Source: Vulcanisaeta thermophila (GTDB taxonomy: Archaea; Thermoproteota; Thermoprotei; Thermoproteales; Thermocladiaceae). From it: a DNA stretch of 64,000 nucleotides. Positions 28,777 to 38,127 of the stretch are shown here, piece by piece. A program made the translations under genes and the position numbers. Location of the stretch: the NCBI RefSeq assembly GCF_001748385.1, contig NZ_BCLI01000007.1, positions 17,043 to 81,042 of the forward strand. Direction: 5' to 3'. Under the pieces are notes generated by a model. That model was not told the DNA's origin, ran no database searches, and saw only the letters and a list, made by a program, of their open reading frames with translations. How positions within the stretch are numbered: the stretch's first letter is position 1; each line of letters opens with the position of its first letter.

Positions 28777-29226
28777 ATGTCTTGGAAGCCAGTGGAGGAC
28801 GTGGAAAGAGATAAAGAGAGGGCCGCAGAGTATGAGAAATTATATAGTGGGTTCACGATGCAGGGACCACTCACTGTGGAGTTAAGGACAGGTATAATAA
28901 TAGCGGCTAGGTTCGCTGATAAGATAAGGAGGGCCGCCTTCGCCGCATTTTCAAAAACCGTGCCCGAGGACGTGATACTTAGGGATGTGGGTGAGTTTAA
29001 TAAGGTGGTTTATGATGAGATGATTAAGAGGGGCATTGATAAGCTGGCCCTGGTCAGGATAAGCGTTGTGGTTAGTTACGATCCAAAGGCCAACAAACTC
29101 AATTTCACTCAATTAAAGATTGAAAGGTTATACACAGAGGATGAAGTGAATAAGATAATTGAGGATAAGTGTGGTGAGTTGGAGAGGAAGTTGGAGCAAA
29201 TAAGGAATATACTGAGTGGTATTTAA
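28777..29226 (+). CDS. DUF2258 protein
   Basis: 149 residues. After a 25-residue polar start the core reads VELRTGIIIAARFADKIRRA, then VPEDVILRDVGEFNKVVYDE and LVRISVVVSYDP, as in the crenarchaeal DUF2258 family. The C-terminus is a short coiled coil (DKCGELERKLEQIRNIL). Function is unknown. It ends right before the convergent oxidoreductase gene. Confidence 0.7.
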   Translation: MSWKPVEDVERDKERAAEYEKLYSGFTMQGPLTVELRTGIIIAARFADKIRRAAFAAFSKTVPEDVILRDVGEFNKVVYDEMIKRGIDKLALVRISVVVSYDPKANKLNFTQLKIERLYTEDEVNKIIEDKCGELERKLEQIRNILSGI

Positions 29227-30030
29227 TCAACTTGAAAACACACCCCTACCTATCAAAACCATAACCACAGGAAACTCATTAACACAATCAATACCCAGAA
29301 ACCCACATAACTCATCATCATAGAAGGCACCCACGGCACGAACACCAAGGCCGAGGCTCACGGAGGCTAGGTATGCATTCTCCATAGCGGCACCAGCATC
29401 AAGTAGCACGTACCTCAAACTACGCTTCCAATATTTCCACCTGGTCCTTGCGTAGTAAACGGTGAACACCAGGACGGCGGCCGCCCTTGAAACGTGGTCC
29501 TGATTAAGGGCCAACTCAGCCATTAACTTACCAAATGAACCCAGCCTCAAAACCTCCAGCGAGTGTGTGAAGGGCTCGTACCTGTACAAGCCCTGCTTTA
29601 ACCCCAGAACATTATTGATAACTGGGTAAACCTCAACGGGCTGCAGGGCACCAGCTGATGGGTAGGCCCTCAGTGGGAACTTCTCCTCACCATATGCCCA
29701 GGTCCACCCCGTGATGCCCACGGACAGGTAAAGCACTGTCGACAAGTCATCAATGCCTATGGGCCCCCCAGTGAAATCATCAGCACTCCTTCTCCTCACA
29801 ATGGCCTGGCCCACGGGCATAGTGGGCTGCTTAGGCTGTGGCAACTCAACCCTTACGTTACCGCGGCTTCTCCTTATTGGTGGCATGGCACCGGTTCTGC
29901 GGGGCCATGGCTCATCCCTGTAATGCCTCATTAAGTAGTCGCAGGCCACACCAACATCCTCGTTTATGTACTTGAGGAATTTCTCCAAGGCCTCCCTGGG
30001 TATCCTGCCACGTAACCCCTCAATGCACAT
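29227..30030 (-). CDS. SagB/nitroreductase-family FMN oxidoreductase
   Basis: 267 residues. The signatures AIVRRRSADDFTGGPIGIDD, then RAYPSAGALQPVEVYPV, and VLLDAGAAMENAYLASVSLG match SagB-type nitroreductases. Some relatives oxidise azolines in peptide biosynthesis, but no cyclodehydratase gene is near, so the substrate stays open. It follows 34 bases after the Trm112-like gene on the same strand. Confidence 0.82.
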   Translation of the reverse strand: MCIEGLRGRIPREALEKFLKYINEDVGVACDYLMRHYRDEPWPRRTGAMPPIRRSRGNVRVELPQPKQPTMPVGQAIVRRRSADDFTGGPIGIDDLSTVLYLSVGITGWTWAYGEEKFPLRAYPSAGALQPVEVYPVINNVLGLKQGLYRYEPFTHSLEVLRLGSFGKLMAELALNQDHVSRAAAVLVFTVYYARTRWKYWKRSLRYVLLDAGAAMENAYLASVSLGLGVRAVGAFYDDELCGFLGIDCVNEFPVVMVLIGRGVFSS

Positions 30031-30064
30031 TAATTACCATATTCAAGCCCTGGGATTTTAGGGT

Positions 30065-30481
30065 TTATGCCGTGAGATTTACGGGTCTGCCCTCTTTAAT
30101 GATTTTATTACCCAGTTCGGGGTTAACCCTCATTAAATCATCCCTAATCCTCTCGAGGAATGCCCTATCCTCATCCCTATTCCTCAACTCATCGGGGAGG
30201 AGGATGGGGATCTCGTCCTTAATGGGGTACCACCTACCACACTTGGGGCAGTACAATATGCCCTCCACAACCTCCCTCTTAATGCACTCCTCACAGGGTA
30301 GTTCACGAGGGTTTGGGTGTTTCTTCACGTAAACATTCAATAAGCCGCAGTACTCCTCGCAAAACGGCTTATCCCACTCATACTTACGCTCGGGGTACTC
30401 CTTCTCCCTAATAACCACTAACTTAAGCGGGAAGGTCTTGTCGTACGGGCATGCAAGGACATCCATTAATCTGTACTTCAT
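30065..30481 (-). CDS. Trm112-like zinc-binding protein
   Basis: 138 residues. DVLACPYDKTFPL at the start and GILYCPKCGRWYPIKDEIPILLP near residue 90 are the Trm112 zinc-ribbon halves; an insertion between them has CEEYCG and CEECI, adding possible metal sites. Trm112 proteins activate several RNA and protein methyltransferases. Confidence 0.82.
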   Translation of the reverse strand: MKYRLMDVLACPYDKTFPLKLVVIREKEYPERKYEWDKPFCEEYCGLLNVYVKKHPNPRELPCEECIKREVVEGILYCPKCGRWYPIKDEIPILLPDELRNRDEDRAFLERIRDDLMRVNPELGNKIIKEGRPVNLTA

Positions 30482-30607
30482 TACGGATACCTGTAATCCC
30501 TGGGGTTATTAATTATTTCCTCTAAATCTAAAGGTGATATTACGTGTGTAATGACTATTGAAAATCGAAAACCAAATTGTTTTTGAATTAAGTATGCATT
30601 TGGGGGA

Positions 30608-30961
30608 TTAGATGGGCACGAAAACCAGCGAGTAAACCATGGCGATGCCCTCAATGATTATGAACGCCAAGAATACGTAATCCACAATCTTCCTAGTCCT
30701 CTCATCCTTGATAAACTCCTCCACAAACCTCCTAATACCAAGGGAACCATGCCAAACCCAATCCGCGGCTATGATAGCCCATATGGCGCCCCAACCCACG
30801 GCAACGAATGCGTATGGTATTATGACGAGGGGATTTGATATTGCGAGCTCGAACAGACCAATGTGTTTATATATGGCTAGGGCTACCACGGCTATTGGGA
30901 TTCCAAAGGTCATTATTAATCCTCCCACGTGGACGAACCACCTAACAATGTCCTCCCTCAT
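30608..30961 (-). CDS. sdhD: Succinate dehydrogenase membrane subunit D
   Basis: 117 residues with three membrane segments (about 12-30, 43-66 and 93-115). It is the last gene of the sdhABCD operon and overlaps sdhC by four bases. It is assigned mainly by position and size. It anchors the complex in the membrane for electron transfer to quinone. Confidence 0.75.
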   Translation of the reverse strand: MREDIVRWFVHVGGLIMTFGIPIAVVALAIYKHIGLFELAISNPLVIIPYAFVAVGWGAIWAIIAADWVWHGSLGIRRFVEEFIKDERTRKIVDYVFLAFIIIEGIAMVYSLVFVPI

Positions 30962-31434
30962 GGCCCACTCACCGGTATCTGTGGTGGTATTATTCCATAG
31001 AGTAGTATGTAGATTGCGTATATACTACCCACAATCCCAACCACTATCATGAATATGATGTAGGCCCTATTGAGCCTGGACTGCCTAAGTGCAGGCTTTG
31101 GATTAATGGGGTGCCTAATGGGCCTCCCCGAGATTATGCCGTACTCAATGGCCATTATCCTAAGGCCGTTGAGGCCGTGTATGATGAAGAACACTATGAA
31201 TAATGCAGCCAGGACCTTACCCAATGGGGTCTCATCAAAGGCAAGGAGGGCACTCCAGCTGTGCCAAGCTATCACGAACCAGGGCCTTGGGTATAGCCAT
31301 AGAACCATATAGATCCCACTGACCCTCTGTATGGCCGTCATGACCCTGTCAAAGTTAAGGGGTCTAAATATCTCCCAACCACCCCTGCCGGACCTAACCA
31401 CCTTATACTCCTGCTGTGAACTCATGATACCCAC
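30958..31434 (-). CDS. sdhC: Succinate dehydrogenase membrane subunit C (cytochrome b)
   Basis: 158 residues with RVSGIYMVLWLYPRPW, a likely haem-ligand histidine in FFIIHGLNGLR, and three membrane segments. The RxSG/SGIY motif before the first helix is typical of SdhC quinone-site proteins. It lies two bases after sdhB and overlaps sdhD. Confidence 0.82.
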   Translation of the reverse strand: MGIMSSQQEYKVVRSGRGGWEIFRPLNFDRVMTAIQRVSGIYMVLWLYPRPWFVIAWHSWSALLAFDETPLGKVLAALFIVFFIIHGLNGLRIMAIEYGIISGRPIRHPINPKPALRQSRLNRAYIIFMIVVGIVGSIYAIYILLYGIIPPQIPVSGP

Positions 31435-31436
31435 CC

Positions 31437-32159
31437 CTATAGTTTCTTCCTTCTTAAAAGTATTGCCTTCTTCAACTGCTGAATTGCAAATCCAGGATCA
31501 ACATTCCTGGGACAAACGGCTGAGCATGAATATGCCACTATGCATGACCAGACACCCACATCACTATTAACTATCTTCATCCTCTCGGGCCAACCCCTAT
31601 CCCTGGAATCTGCACTCCACCTATACGCTGCTGCTAGTATCATGGGTCCTAGGAATAACTTGTCAGAGGCAGCCACCGGGCATGCTGAGTAGCATAGCCC
31701 ACATTCGATGCAGTAGGCGAAGTTTAGGTACTTATTCAACTCCTCGGGTTTCTGCCCATACTCAATGTCTGATTCGAAGATTTCCTTAGTATCACGAAGT
31801 ATGTATGGCTTAACCTCTCTAAGCCTCATTAGCATAGGCTCCGTATCAGCAACCAAGTCCTTAATAACCCTATAATTCCACATGGGCTCCACAGTCACCA
31901 CATCCGTCTCAAGCTCCTCAAGAAGGGTTTCGCATGCAAGCCTTGGCTTACCGTTAATGACCATACCGCAGGAGCCGCAGATTGCCATTCTACAGCTATA
32001 CCTAACGGCTAGTGTGGGGTCCTGCTCCTCCTTAATCCTAAGCAATACGTCAAGCACGGATATCTTCAACCCCTTAACATCGACCTTGTACTCCTGCCAC
32101 CAGGTGGTTTTACCATCAAACCTCTTAACCCTCACGGTTATCGTGGGCATCCCCACCAC
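31437..32159 (-). CDS. sdhB: Succinate dehydrogenase iron-sulfur subunit
   Basis: 240 residues. The [2Fe-2S] site is CRMAICGSCGMVINGKPRLAC at about residues 55-75; the second motif is CIECGLCYSACP, the third SCSAVCPRNVDP. These supply the usual three clusters that carry electrons from FAD to quinone. It follows sdhA by two bases. Confidence 0.93.
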   Translation of the reverse strand: MVGMPTITVRVKRFDGKTTWWQEYKVDVKGLKISVLDVLLRIKEEQDPTLAVRYSCRMAICGSCGMVINGKPRLACETLLEELETDVVTVEPMWNYRVIKDLVADTEPMLMRLREVKPYILRDTKEIFESDIEYGQKPEELNKYLNFAYCIECGLCYSACPVAASDKLFLGPMILAAAYRWSADSRDRGWPERMKIVNSDVGVWSCIVAYSCSAVCPRNVDPGFAIQQLKKAILLRRKKL

Positions 32160-32161
32160 CC

Positions 32162-33913
32162 TCAGTACTTCCTCTCCTCAGGCTTCCACTTAGTTATCCT
32201 AACGGGTGTGTACGTCAGTTGTATTTCACCGCCGTAGAGGTAAGCCAGGGTGTGCTTTAGCCAATTCTCATCATCCCTCTTGGGGTAGTCAAGCCTGTAA
32301 TGCGCACCGCGCGACTCCGTCCTCGCATAGGCGCCCATGCCCACCACCAGGGCGAGTTCCACCATCCCCTCCACCTCGAGGGCGTCCTTGAGGTTTTGGT
32401 TGTATATCCTGCCCGTATCCTCAACCCTCATGGACTTAACCTTATCGAGGAGCTTCGTTAGTTTGGAAATGCCCTCGGACATCTTGGAACCCTCCCTGAA
32501 GGGTCCGAAGTGCTCCTCCATTATGTCCTGCAACTCACGCTTAACCTGGTACACGGAAACCGCATTAACCTCCTTGTGCAGTAGTTTATCGAATACCCTG
32601 GACTCCTCCCTCTTGGCCACCTCGAGGACCGAGCCCTCGGTAATGGGCGCTGGGTTCTCGAGCACGTACTTAGCAGCCTGCTCTCCAGTCAACCTACCCC
32701 ATACCGCGCACTCGGTGAGTGAGTTACTGCCGAGCCTGTTGGCTCCGTGGACGGAGACCGAGGCCGCCTCACCAGCCGCCCACAGGCCTTTGATCCACGT
32801 GCCATCCGCCATCAACACCCTACCCATTATGTCCGTGTGCACGCCACCCATGGTGTAGTGGACCGCGGGTCTCACGGGTATTATCTCACTTAGTGGGTCA
32901 ATACCCGCGTACCTGTAGGCTAGCTCCCTAATCATTGGTAACTTCTCATTGAGTACTTGCTCTCCAAGGTGCCTTAGGTCCAGGCCCACGTACCCCATAC
33001 CGCTCTCCTCATGCACCCATCCCCTGCCCTGGGCTATCTCGGTGAGTATTGCCCTACTCACTATGTCTCTGGGCGCCAGTTCCATCCTACTTGGTGCGTA
33101 CCTCTTCATGAACCTCTCACCCTCCTTATTAATCAAGTAACCACCCTCGCCCCTCGCACCCTCCGTTATCAATATGCCCGTGGGGACCATGGCCGTGGGG
33201 TGCCATTGCACGAACTCCATATCCTTAATGGCCGCCCCAGCCCTCATGGCGTAGGCCAGCACCTCCCCTGTGGTGGAGTGCGCAGTCGTTGTGAATCGGT
33301 ATAGCCTACCGGCGCCGCCCGTGGCTATTATGCCCGCCTTCGCAAGGAATAGCTTGAACTCCCCGGTTTTCAGGTCTATGGCCGTTACCCCCTTAAATTC
33401 CCCATTTTCTACGATGAATTTTGTGGTGAAGTGCTCGTGGTATATATGCACATTGTCAAACCTAAGCACGTTTTGGTACAATGTGGACATTATGAAAAAC
33501 CCGGTCTTGTCGGCGGCGAATGTGGTCCTTGGTATTGTCATTCCACCAAAGGGCCTCTGGGCCATCCTGCCGTCGGGTAGTCTTGACCAGGGTACGCCTA
33601 TTCTCTCGAAGAACCTAACCTCCTTGGGCGCCATCTCGACCATAAGCTCCACCGCGTCCTGGTCCGCTAGGAAGTCACTGCCCTTTATTGTGTCGTAGGC
33701 GTGAAGCTCAAGGCTGTCATTGGTCTCCTTGGGGTATAGAACCGCGCTCATACCGCCCTCGGCACTGACTGAGTGGCTTCTCATGGCCTGTACCTTGGAT
33801 AATATGGCGATCGAGGCTCTACCACCGCTGGTCCACGCTGCCTGGAGGGCGGCTCTTAAACCGGCGAGTCCCGAGCCTATAATGACTATGTCGTATTTAA
33901 GTACCTCAACCAC
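32162..33913 (-). CDS. sdhA: Succinate dehydrogenase flavoprotein subunit
   Basis: 583 residues. The FAD-binding IIGSGLAGLRAALQA is at residues 9-24, RSHSVSAEGGMSAVL carries the histidine that links FAD covalently, and HPTAMVPTGILITEGARGEGG and the C-terminal RTESRGAHYRLDYP are family hallmarks. It oxidises succinate to fumarate. The GTG start at 33913 is 27 bases after a TATA box (33933-33946), so the operon transcript is leaderless. Confidence 0.95.
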   Translation of the reverse strand: MVEVLKYDIVIIGSGLAGLRAALQAAWTSGGRASIAILSKVQAMRSHSVSAEGGMSAVLYPKETNDSLELHAYDTIKGSDFLADQDAVELMVEMAPKEVRFFERIGVPWSRLPDGRMAQRPFGGMTIPRTTFAADKTGFFIMSTLYQNVLRFDNVHIYHEHFTTKFIVENGEFKGVTAIDLKTGEFKLFLAKAGIIATGGAGRLYRFTTTAHSTTGEVLAYAMRAGAAIKDMEFVQWHPTAMVPTGILITEGARGEGGYLINKEGERFMKRYAPSRMELAPRDIVSRAILTEIAQGRGWVHEESGMGYVGLDLRHLGEQVLNEKLPMIRELAYRYAGIDPLSEIIPVRPAVHYTMGGVHTDIMGRVLMADGTWIKGLWAAGEAASVSVHGANRLGSNSLTECAVWGRLTGEQAAKYVLENPAPITEGSVLEVAKREESRVFDKLLHKEVNAVSVYQVKRELQDIMEEHFGPFREGSKMSEGISKLTKLLDKVKSMRVEDTGRIYNQNLKDALEVEGMVELALVVGMGAYARTESRGAHYRLDYPKRDDENWLKHTLAYLYGGEIQLTYTPVRITKWKPEERKY

Positions 33914-33932
33914 GTAATTATCTGCCTTATTA

Positions 33933-33946
33933 CTTATTTAAAAATA
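33933..33946 (-). promoter_or_regulatory. TATA element of the sdh operon
   Basis: On this strand TATTTTTAAATAAG is centred about 27 bases before GTG 33913. Confidence 0.55.
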
Positions 33947-34060
33947 CTTCCTAGTCATAAAACTATATAGACTAGTTAGGGTTGCCGTGCCGTGTTCCTT
34001 ACGGTGGTTCAGGGATATTTGGGGGAAATTAATATTAATGCTGGGGTTTCCTTAGCGTAG

Positions 34061-35056
34061 ATGTCGCTTATTAATGAGGAAGAAATTGAGAGCAGGATAA
34101 GGGAGTTGAGTAATGAGGCTTTGAGGCTTAGGGATGAATTAAATAAGAAATTGAGCGAGAGGGAGAGGCTTAGGAATGAGTTGAGTAATGTGCGCAGTGA
34201 GATTAGTAGGGTTATTTCCCAGCTGAATAGTAAGAGGGGTGAGTTGAAGCAGGTGAGGGATTCCTTAAATGAGTTGAGGAGTGCGCGGGACACCATTATT
34301 AGCAGGATGAGGGAGATTAAGAGGAGGAGGATGGAGATTATTCAGGAGATTAGGAGGAGGGTTGAGGAGAATAGGAAGTATAGGGAGTTGTTGAGGTACA
34401 TCAATGATTTAGTGGGCGGCAAGCCCGTTGATAAGGATAAGTTGAAGGAGGCGATTGAAAGGCTGGAGATGGAGCACGAGACCTCACCCACAGACCCCGA
34501 GAGGGAGTGGCAGTTCTTCAGGACCATTGAGCAGTTAATGAGGGAGTTAAGCGCCGCTGAGTTTATGAGTAGGATTAGGGATAGGTTGAGTAAGAATAGG
34601 GAGGAGATAGGTCAGTTGAGGAGTGAGAGTGCGAATTTGAGGCAGGAGTTGAATAATCTATACGTTAATGAGTTGAGTAATATTAAGGGTAGGATTCAGG
34701 AGTTGAAGAAGAGGAGGGAGGCCATAATTGAGGAGATAAAGAAGTTAAAGAGTGAGAGGGATTCCCTAAAGGCCAGGAGGGATGAGTTGAAGGCCTCCAT
34801 ACTGAAGATCTCCGCTGAGATTAAGGAGTTGAGGGGTAGGATTAGGGAGTTGAATGAGGAGATAAACAAGTACCAATTACTACTGGTGGCCGCCAGGAAG
34901 TCCAAGAACCTGGTGCAGAGGAGGCAGGAGGAGGAGAGGGCTAGGGAGTTGGCTAGGAGGAAGGCTCAGGAGACCCTGGATAGATTGATGAAGGGTGAAA
35001 GGGTGGCGCTAAATGATTTATTAGGGTTAAGTGAAGATGAGAATAGTGAGAAGTGA
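34061..35056 (+). CDS. Long coiled-coil protein (COG1340-like)
   Basis: 331 residues, nearly all heptad coiled coil, rich in E, R, K and L, with a break near residues 118-155 (NDLVGGKPVDKDKLKEAIER, then TSPTDPEREWQFFRTIEQ), which matches archaeal COG1340 proteins of unknown role. It ends three bases before the DUF373 gene and is probably co-transcribed with it. Confidence 0.75.
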   Translation: MSLINEEEIESRIRELSNEALRLRDELNKKLSERERLRNELSNVRSEISRVISQLNSKRGELKQVRDSLNELRSARDTIISRMREIKRRRMEIIQEIRRRVEENRKYRELLRYINDLVGGKPVDKDKLKEAIERLEMEHETSPTDPEREWQFFRTIEQLMRELSAAEFMSRIRDRLSKNREEIGQLRSESANLRQELNNLYVNELSNIKGRIQELKKRREAIIEEIKKLKSERDSLKARRDELKASILKISAEIKELRGRIRELNEEINKYQLLLVAARKSKNLVQRRQEEERARELARRKAQETLDRLMKGERVALNDLLGLSEDENSEK

Positions 35057-35059
35057 GGT

Positions 35060-36142
35060 ATGGGTAATCAGGTAAGGCGCATACTGGTGCTTTGCGTGGA
35101 TAGGGACAATGACGTAGGTGAGAGGCTGGGTATACCCACGCCGGTGATTGGGAGGGAGAACATACTGAAGGTGGCCACCCAGTACATACTGAGGTATCCA
35201 GATGACTCGGATACCAATGCCATGTTCGGCGCATTGCAACTATATGATTCGCTCATATCAACACTGGGCCCTGAGAATGTGGAGGTGGCCCTGGTCACCG
35301 GTACCTCGGCTGAGGATGTCACTGCGGATATGAAGCTTATGAATGAGGTTGATAAGGTGCTAATGAACTTCGACGCCGATGGAATAATAGTGGTTTCTGA
35401 TAGCCCTACTGACGAGGTCGTGGTGCCCATGCTTCAGTCCAGGAGGCCCGTGGTCTCTGTGAGGAGGATCATTGTTAAGCAGACCAAGGGTTTTGAGGAG
35501 TTCGCGGTTTTAGCTAGGTATTACGTGGGTAAGCTCCTTGGCGAGCCTAGGTATAGGAGGTATGTGCTTGGTCTCCCTGGCATCATAATATTCATTTACG
35601 GCGTATTCTATAGTATCTGGTCCTACCTACCACCCATAGCCAGGACATTGATAGTCTCAAGTATATCGTTATTCCTAGGCCTCGTATTCTTGGTGTATGG
35701 GTTTAATATTCACGAGTCTTTGTTGAGGTTTATGAGGAGTTACGATGTTACGTTCTTCATATCCGCACTCTCAATATTCTTCCTAATAGCGTACCTAGCC
35801 TCCAGTTACTACGTGCTTCACCAGCCCATACCGCTCTGGGGCCCCGTGAATGTGTTTGACCTTGTGGGATTGATAACCGCGGCCACCCTGAGTGTTAACT
35901 CGGTTGAGGTTTATGTGAAGAGTAGGGTTGTGCCCCTTGGTAGGGTGGCTGCGGATATACTATTAACGTCGTTCTTCATACTGGTGGCTGGCGACCTGGT
36001 GGAGTTTATGGTTACGGGTAGGGTTGGGATCTTTGAGTTGATCTATGTCCTCGTCATTTACATGGTTATTGGGTTTGTTACCCTATCCGTAATTGGTATT
36101 TTAAGGAATAGGTATGGTAAGGTTAGGGGTAAGGGTAAGTAA
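35060..36142 (+). CDS. DUF373 membrane protein
   Basis: 360 residues. A cytosolic N-terminal half with ILVLCVDRDNDVGERLGIPT, then YPDDSDTNAMFGA, VALVTG and DGIIVVSDSPTDEVVVPMLQ, precedes about six membrane segments (residues 168-350), as in the archaeal DUF373 family. Function is unknown. It lies between the coiled-coil gene and a methyltransferase gene that overlaps it by 29 bases. Confidence 0.9.
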   Translation: MGNQVRRILVLCVDRDNDVGERLGIPTPVIGRENILKVATQYILRYPDDSDTNAMFGALQLYDSLISTLGPENVEVALVTGTSAEDVTADMKLMNEVDKVLMNFDADGIIVVSDSPTDEVVVPMLQSRRPVVSVRRIIVKQTKGFEEFAVLARYYVGKLLGEPRYRRYVLGLPGIIIFIYGVFYSIWSYLPPIARTLIVSSISLFLGLVFLVYGFNIHESLLRFMRSYDVTFFISALSIFFLIAYLASSYYVLHQPIPLWGPVNVFDLVGLITAATLSVNSVEVYVKSRVVPLGRVAADILLTSFFILVAGDLVEFMVTGRVGIFELIYVLVIYMVIGFVTLSVIGILRNRYGKVRGKGK

Positions 36143-36887
36143 GGACTTAATTGAACTAGCGTTTTACGAGTTGGAGGCATTGGCGGATTTATCGGGCGGG
36201 TCTGTGGATCTGGTGAGTCAGGGTGATGAGTTAATAGTGGATTATAGGGGTGACCTGGATAGATTAAGGGCGAGCCTATGTAGGGCATCCCTCATTAAGC
36301 AGGTGGATGTTATTCATGAGGGTGGGGCTAAGGAGGTACTGGCCAGGCTTGATAGGTCGAGGTACTGGGCCATTGATAAACATAGGAGCACCTACGGCGG
36401 TGTTATTGAATTGAGGATAGCGAGGCTGCTCGTAAACCTAGCACGGGCTAGGGAGGGCGCGGTTTTCCTGGATCCATTCATGGGTTCTGGGACCATTGTT
36501 TATGAAGCAGCCATGGTCGGGGCTCGTGCGGTGGGTATTGATTTAGATAGGAGGCTATTAACTGGTGTTAATGCGGACTTTGTGGATGTTGTGAATGCGG
36601 ATTCCCTATTAATGCCCCTACGTGGTGATTCCGTGGATTCCATGGCCACGGACCCACCGTATGGTAGGTTTTCAATACCGGAGCTGGACATTGACTTCAT
36701 TTACAGGGTCTTTGCAAGGGAGAGTTATAGGGTTCTTAAGAGGGGTGGTTTCCTGGCCCTATCGCACCCTACGTATGTGGATGCTACGGATTGGTTTTTA
36801 AGCGAGGGGTTTGAGTTGGTGGGCAGGGGTTTGCAGTTTGTTCACGGTAGTTTAACTAGGTTGGTATTGATCCTTAAGAAGGATTAG
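36114..36887 (+). CDS. Trm11-like RNA guanosine N2-methyltransferase, short form
   Basis: 257 residues. The methyltransferase core has FLDPFMGSGTIVYEA (motif I), VGIDLD, and ATDPPYGRFS (the N6/N2-type DPPY motif), as in the Trm11/Trm-G10 group that modifies G10 of tRNA. The N-terminal 85 residues are shorter than usual, so a full THUMP domain seems absent. It overlaps the DUF373 gene end, suggesting translational coupling. Confidence 0.75.
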   Translation: MVRLGVRVSKDLIELAFYELEALADLSGGSVDLVSQGDELIVDYRGDLDRLRASLCRASLIKQVDVIHEGGAKEVLARLDRSRYWAIDKHRSTYGGVIELRIARLLVNLARAREGAVFLDPFMGSGTIVYEAAMVGARAVGIDLDRRLLTGVNADFVDVVNADSLLMPLRGDSVDSMATDPPYGRFSIPELDIDFIYRVFARESYRVLKRGGFLALSHPTYVDATDWFLSEGFELVGRGLQFVHGSLTRLVLILKKD

Positions 36888-37549
36888 TCAATACCGAGAA
36901 GCCTCCTTAGATTTTTAGCTGCAGTGACGGGCTCACTTGCCTGCGTTATTGCCCTACCCACAACCACAATGTCCAAATCCTTATCCCTAAGCTTCGGCGC
37001 CACATTCTCATTAATGCCGCCCGCAATGGCCACGTTAATGTTAAACCGCCTCTTCACCTCCACAGCCTCGTTAATTAACTCATCAATGCTCAAGCCCCTA
37101 CTCACCTGCACATCAATGCCCAGGTGAAGGCCCACGTAACTCGGCCTAATGCCCTTACCAATCAACTCCCCAGTCCTTGAAATGGGATCCTTCACACCTA
37201 TCATATCCACAACGGACTTCGCACCCAATGACTCGGCTTCCCTAACGAAGTCCCTAATGGTCTCATCAGCGGCGGCACCAAGCACGCTTAGTAAATCGGC
37301 ACCGGCCTTAATGGCCATCCTGGCCTCAAGAGCCCCCACATCCATGGTCTTTAGGTCAGCCATTACCTCCTTACCCGGGCACGTAACCTTTAGGGCGCTT
37401 ACTATCATTATGCCCGCGGACTTTATGAGCGGTGTGCCCGCCTCCACAATGTCCACGGCATTTGCATCACAGAGTTTCTTCGCTAGGTCAATGGCCACCG
37501 TGGGCTCTAACAGATCCAGCGCCACCTGTAGCTTCACGTCTTTCACCAT
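36884..37549 (-). CDS. 3-hexulose-6-phosphate synthase
   Basis: 221 residues in an OMP-decarboxylase-type barrel: LQVALDLLEPTVAI, VEAGTPLIKSAG, ADLKTMDVGALEARMA, and the phosphate-binding AIAGGIN and VVGRAIT. It joins formaldehyde and ribulose 5-phosphate, and in archaea the reverse reaction supplies ribulose 5-phosphate for nucleotides. No isomerase partner is fused or adjacent. It overlaps the upstream coiled-coil gene by seven bases. Confidence 0.88.
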   Translation of the reverse strand: MVKDVKLQVALDLLEPTVAIDLAKKLCDANAVDIVEAGTPLIKSAGIMIVSALKVTCPGKEVMADLKTMDVGALEARMAIKAGADLLSVLGAAADETIRDFVREAESLGAKSVVDMIGVKDPISRTGELIGKGIRPSYVGLHLGIDVQVSRGLSIDELINEAVEVKRRFNINVAIAGGINENVAPKLRDKDLDIVVVGRAITQASEPVTAAKNLRRLLGID

Positions 37550-37983
37550 CCCTTAAATATGATCTTAATGGGCACGTTCATCTTGAACTCGACCATTATG
37601 GGTACGTTAGCCTTATCACCCAGCTTATTATTTAATATCTCAATTATATCCTTAACCCTCCTGAGCACTGTTAATCTGTCAGCCATGGCCCTCCTACTCT
37701 CATCAAGCACTTCATACTCATCAATAGGCCTTGGGTCAAGTATTATTTTGAGTCCCGTCAGTTCTATGGCTGTGGATAGGGGTATTTGCTGTCCCTTGCC
37801 CACCGTCTCCTCGATCATTTGCATAATCGCCATGTACTTATCAACCTTGGGCTTTACCGCACTTATTTGGTCCTCCACCTCCTTAATCCTAGCCTCCAAC
37901 TCGCTTATCTGCTTATTGATATAATTCAACAACTCCTTCACGCTGTTGAAGTTTATCAACTCTAAATCAGGTGTTGCGGACAT
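37543..37983 (-). CDS. Small coiled-coil protein of unknown function
   Basis: 146 residues from ATG 37983, 26 bases after TATA TTTATAAAT; an ATG at 37995 is too close to that box. A coiled coil covers residues about 18-55 (KQISELEARIKEVEDQISAV), and the rest is alpha/beta. No family is recognised. It precedes the hexulose-phosphate synthase gene in one transcript. Confidence 0.55.
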   Translation of the reverse strand: MSATPDLELINFNSVKELLNYINKQISELEARIKEVEDQISAVKPKVDKYMAIMQMIEETVGKGQQIPLSTAIELTGLKIILDPRPIDEYEVLDESRRAMADRLTVLRRVKDIIEILNNKLGDKANVPIMVEFKMNVPIKIIFKGW

Positions 37984-38127
37984 CAAATACTTCATTACGC
38001 CATTATTTATAAAAATATCGCTTTTCTTAACAACTTAGCCATTTATTTAATTATACCCGTGTGTTAAGGTGAGTAGGATATTAATCATAACTCCAAACCC
38101 ATCCTTGAAATTTTTCTTTTAAACTAA

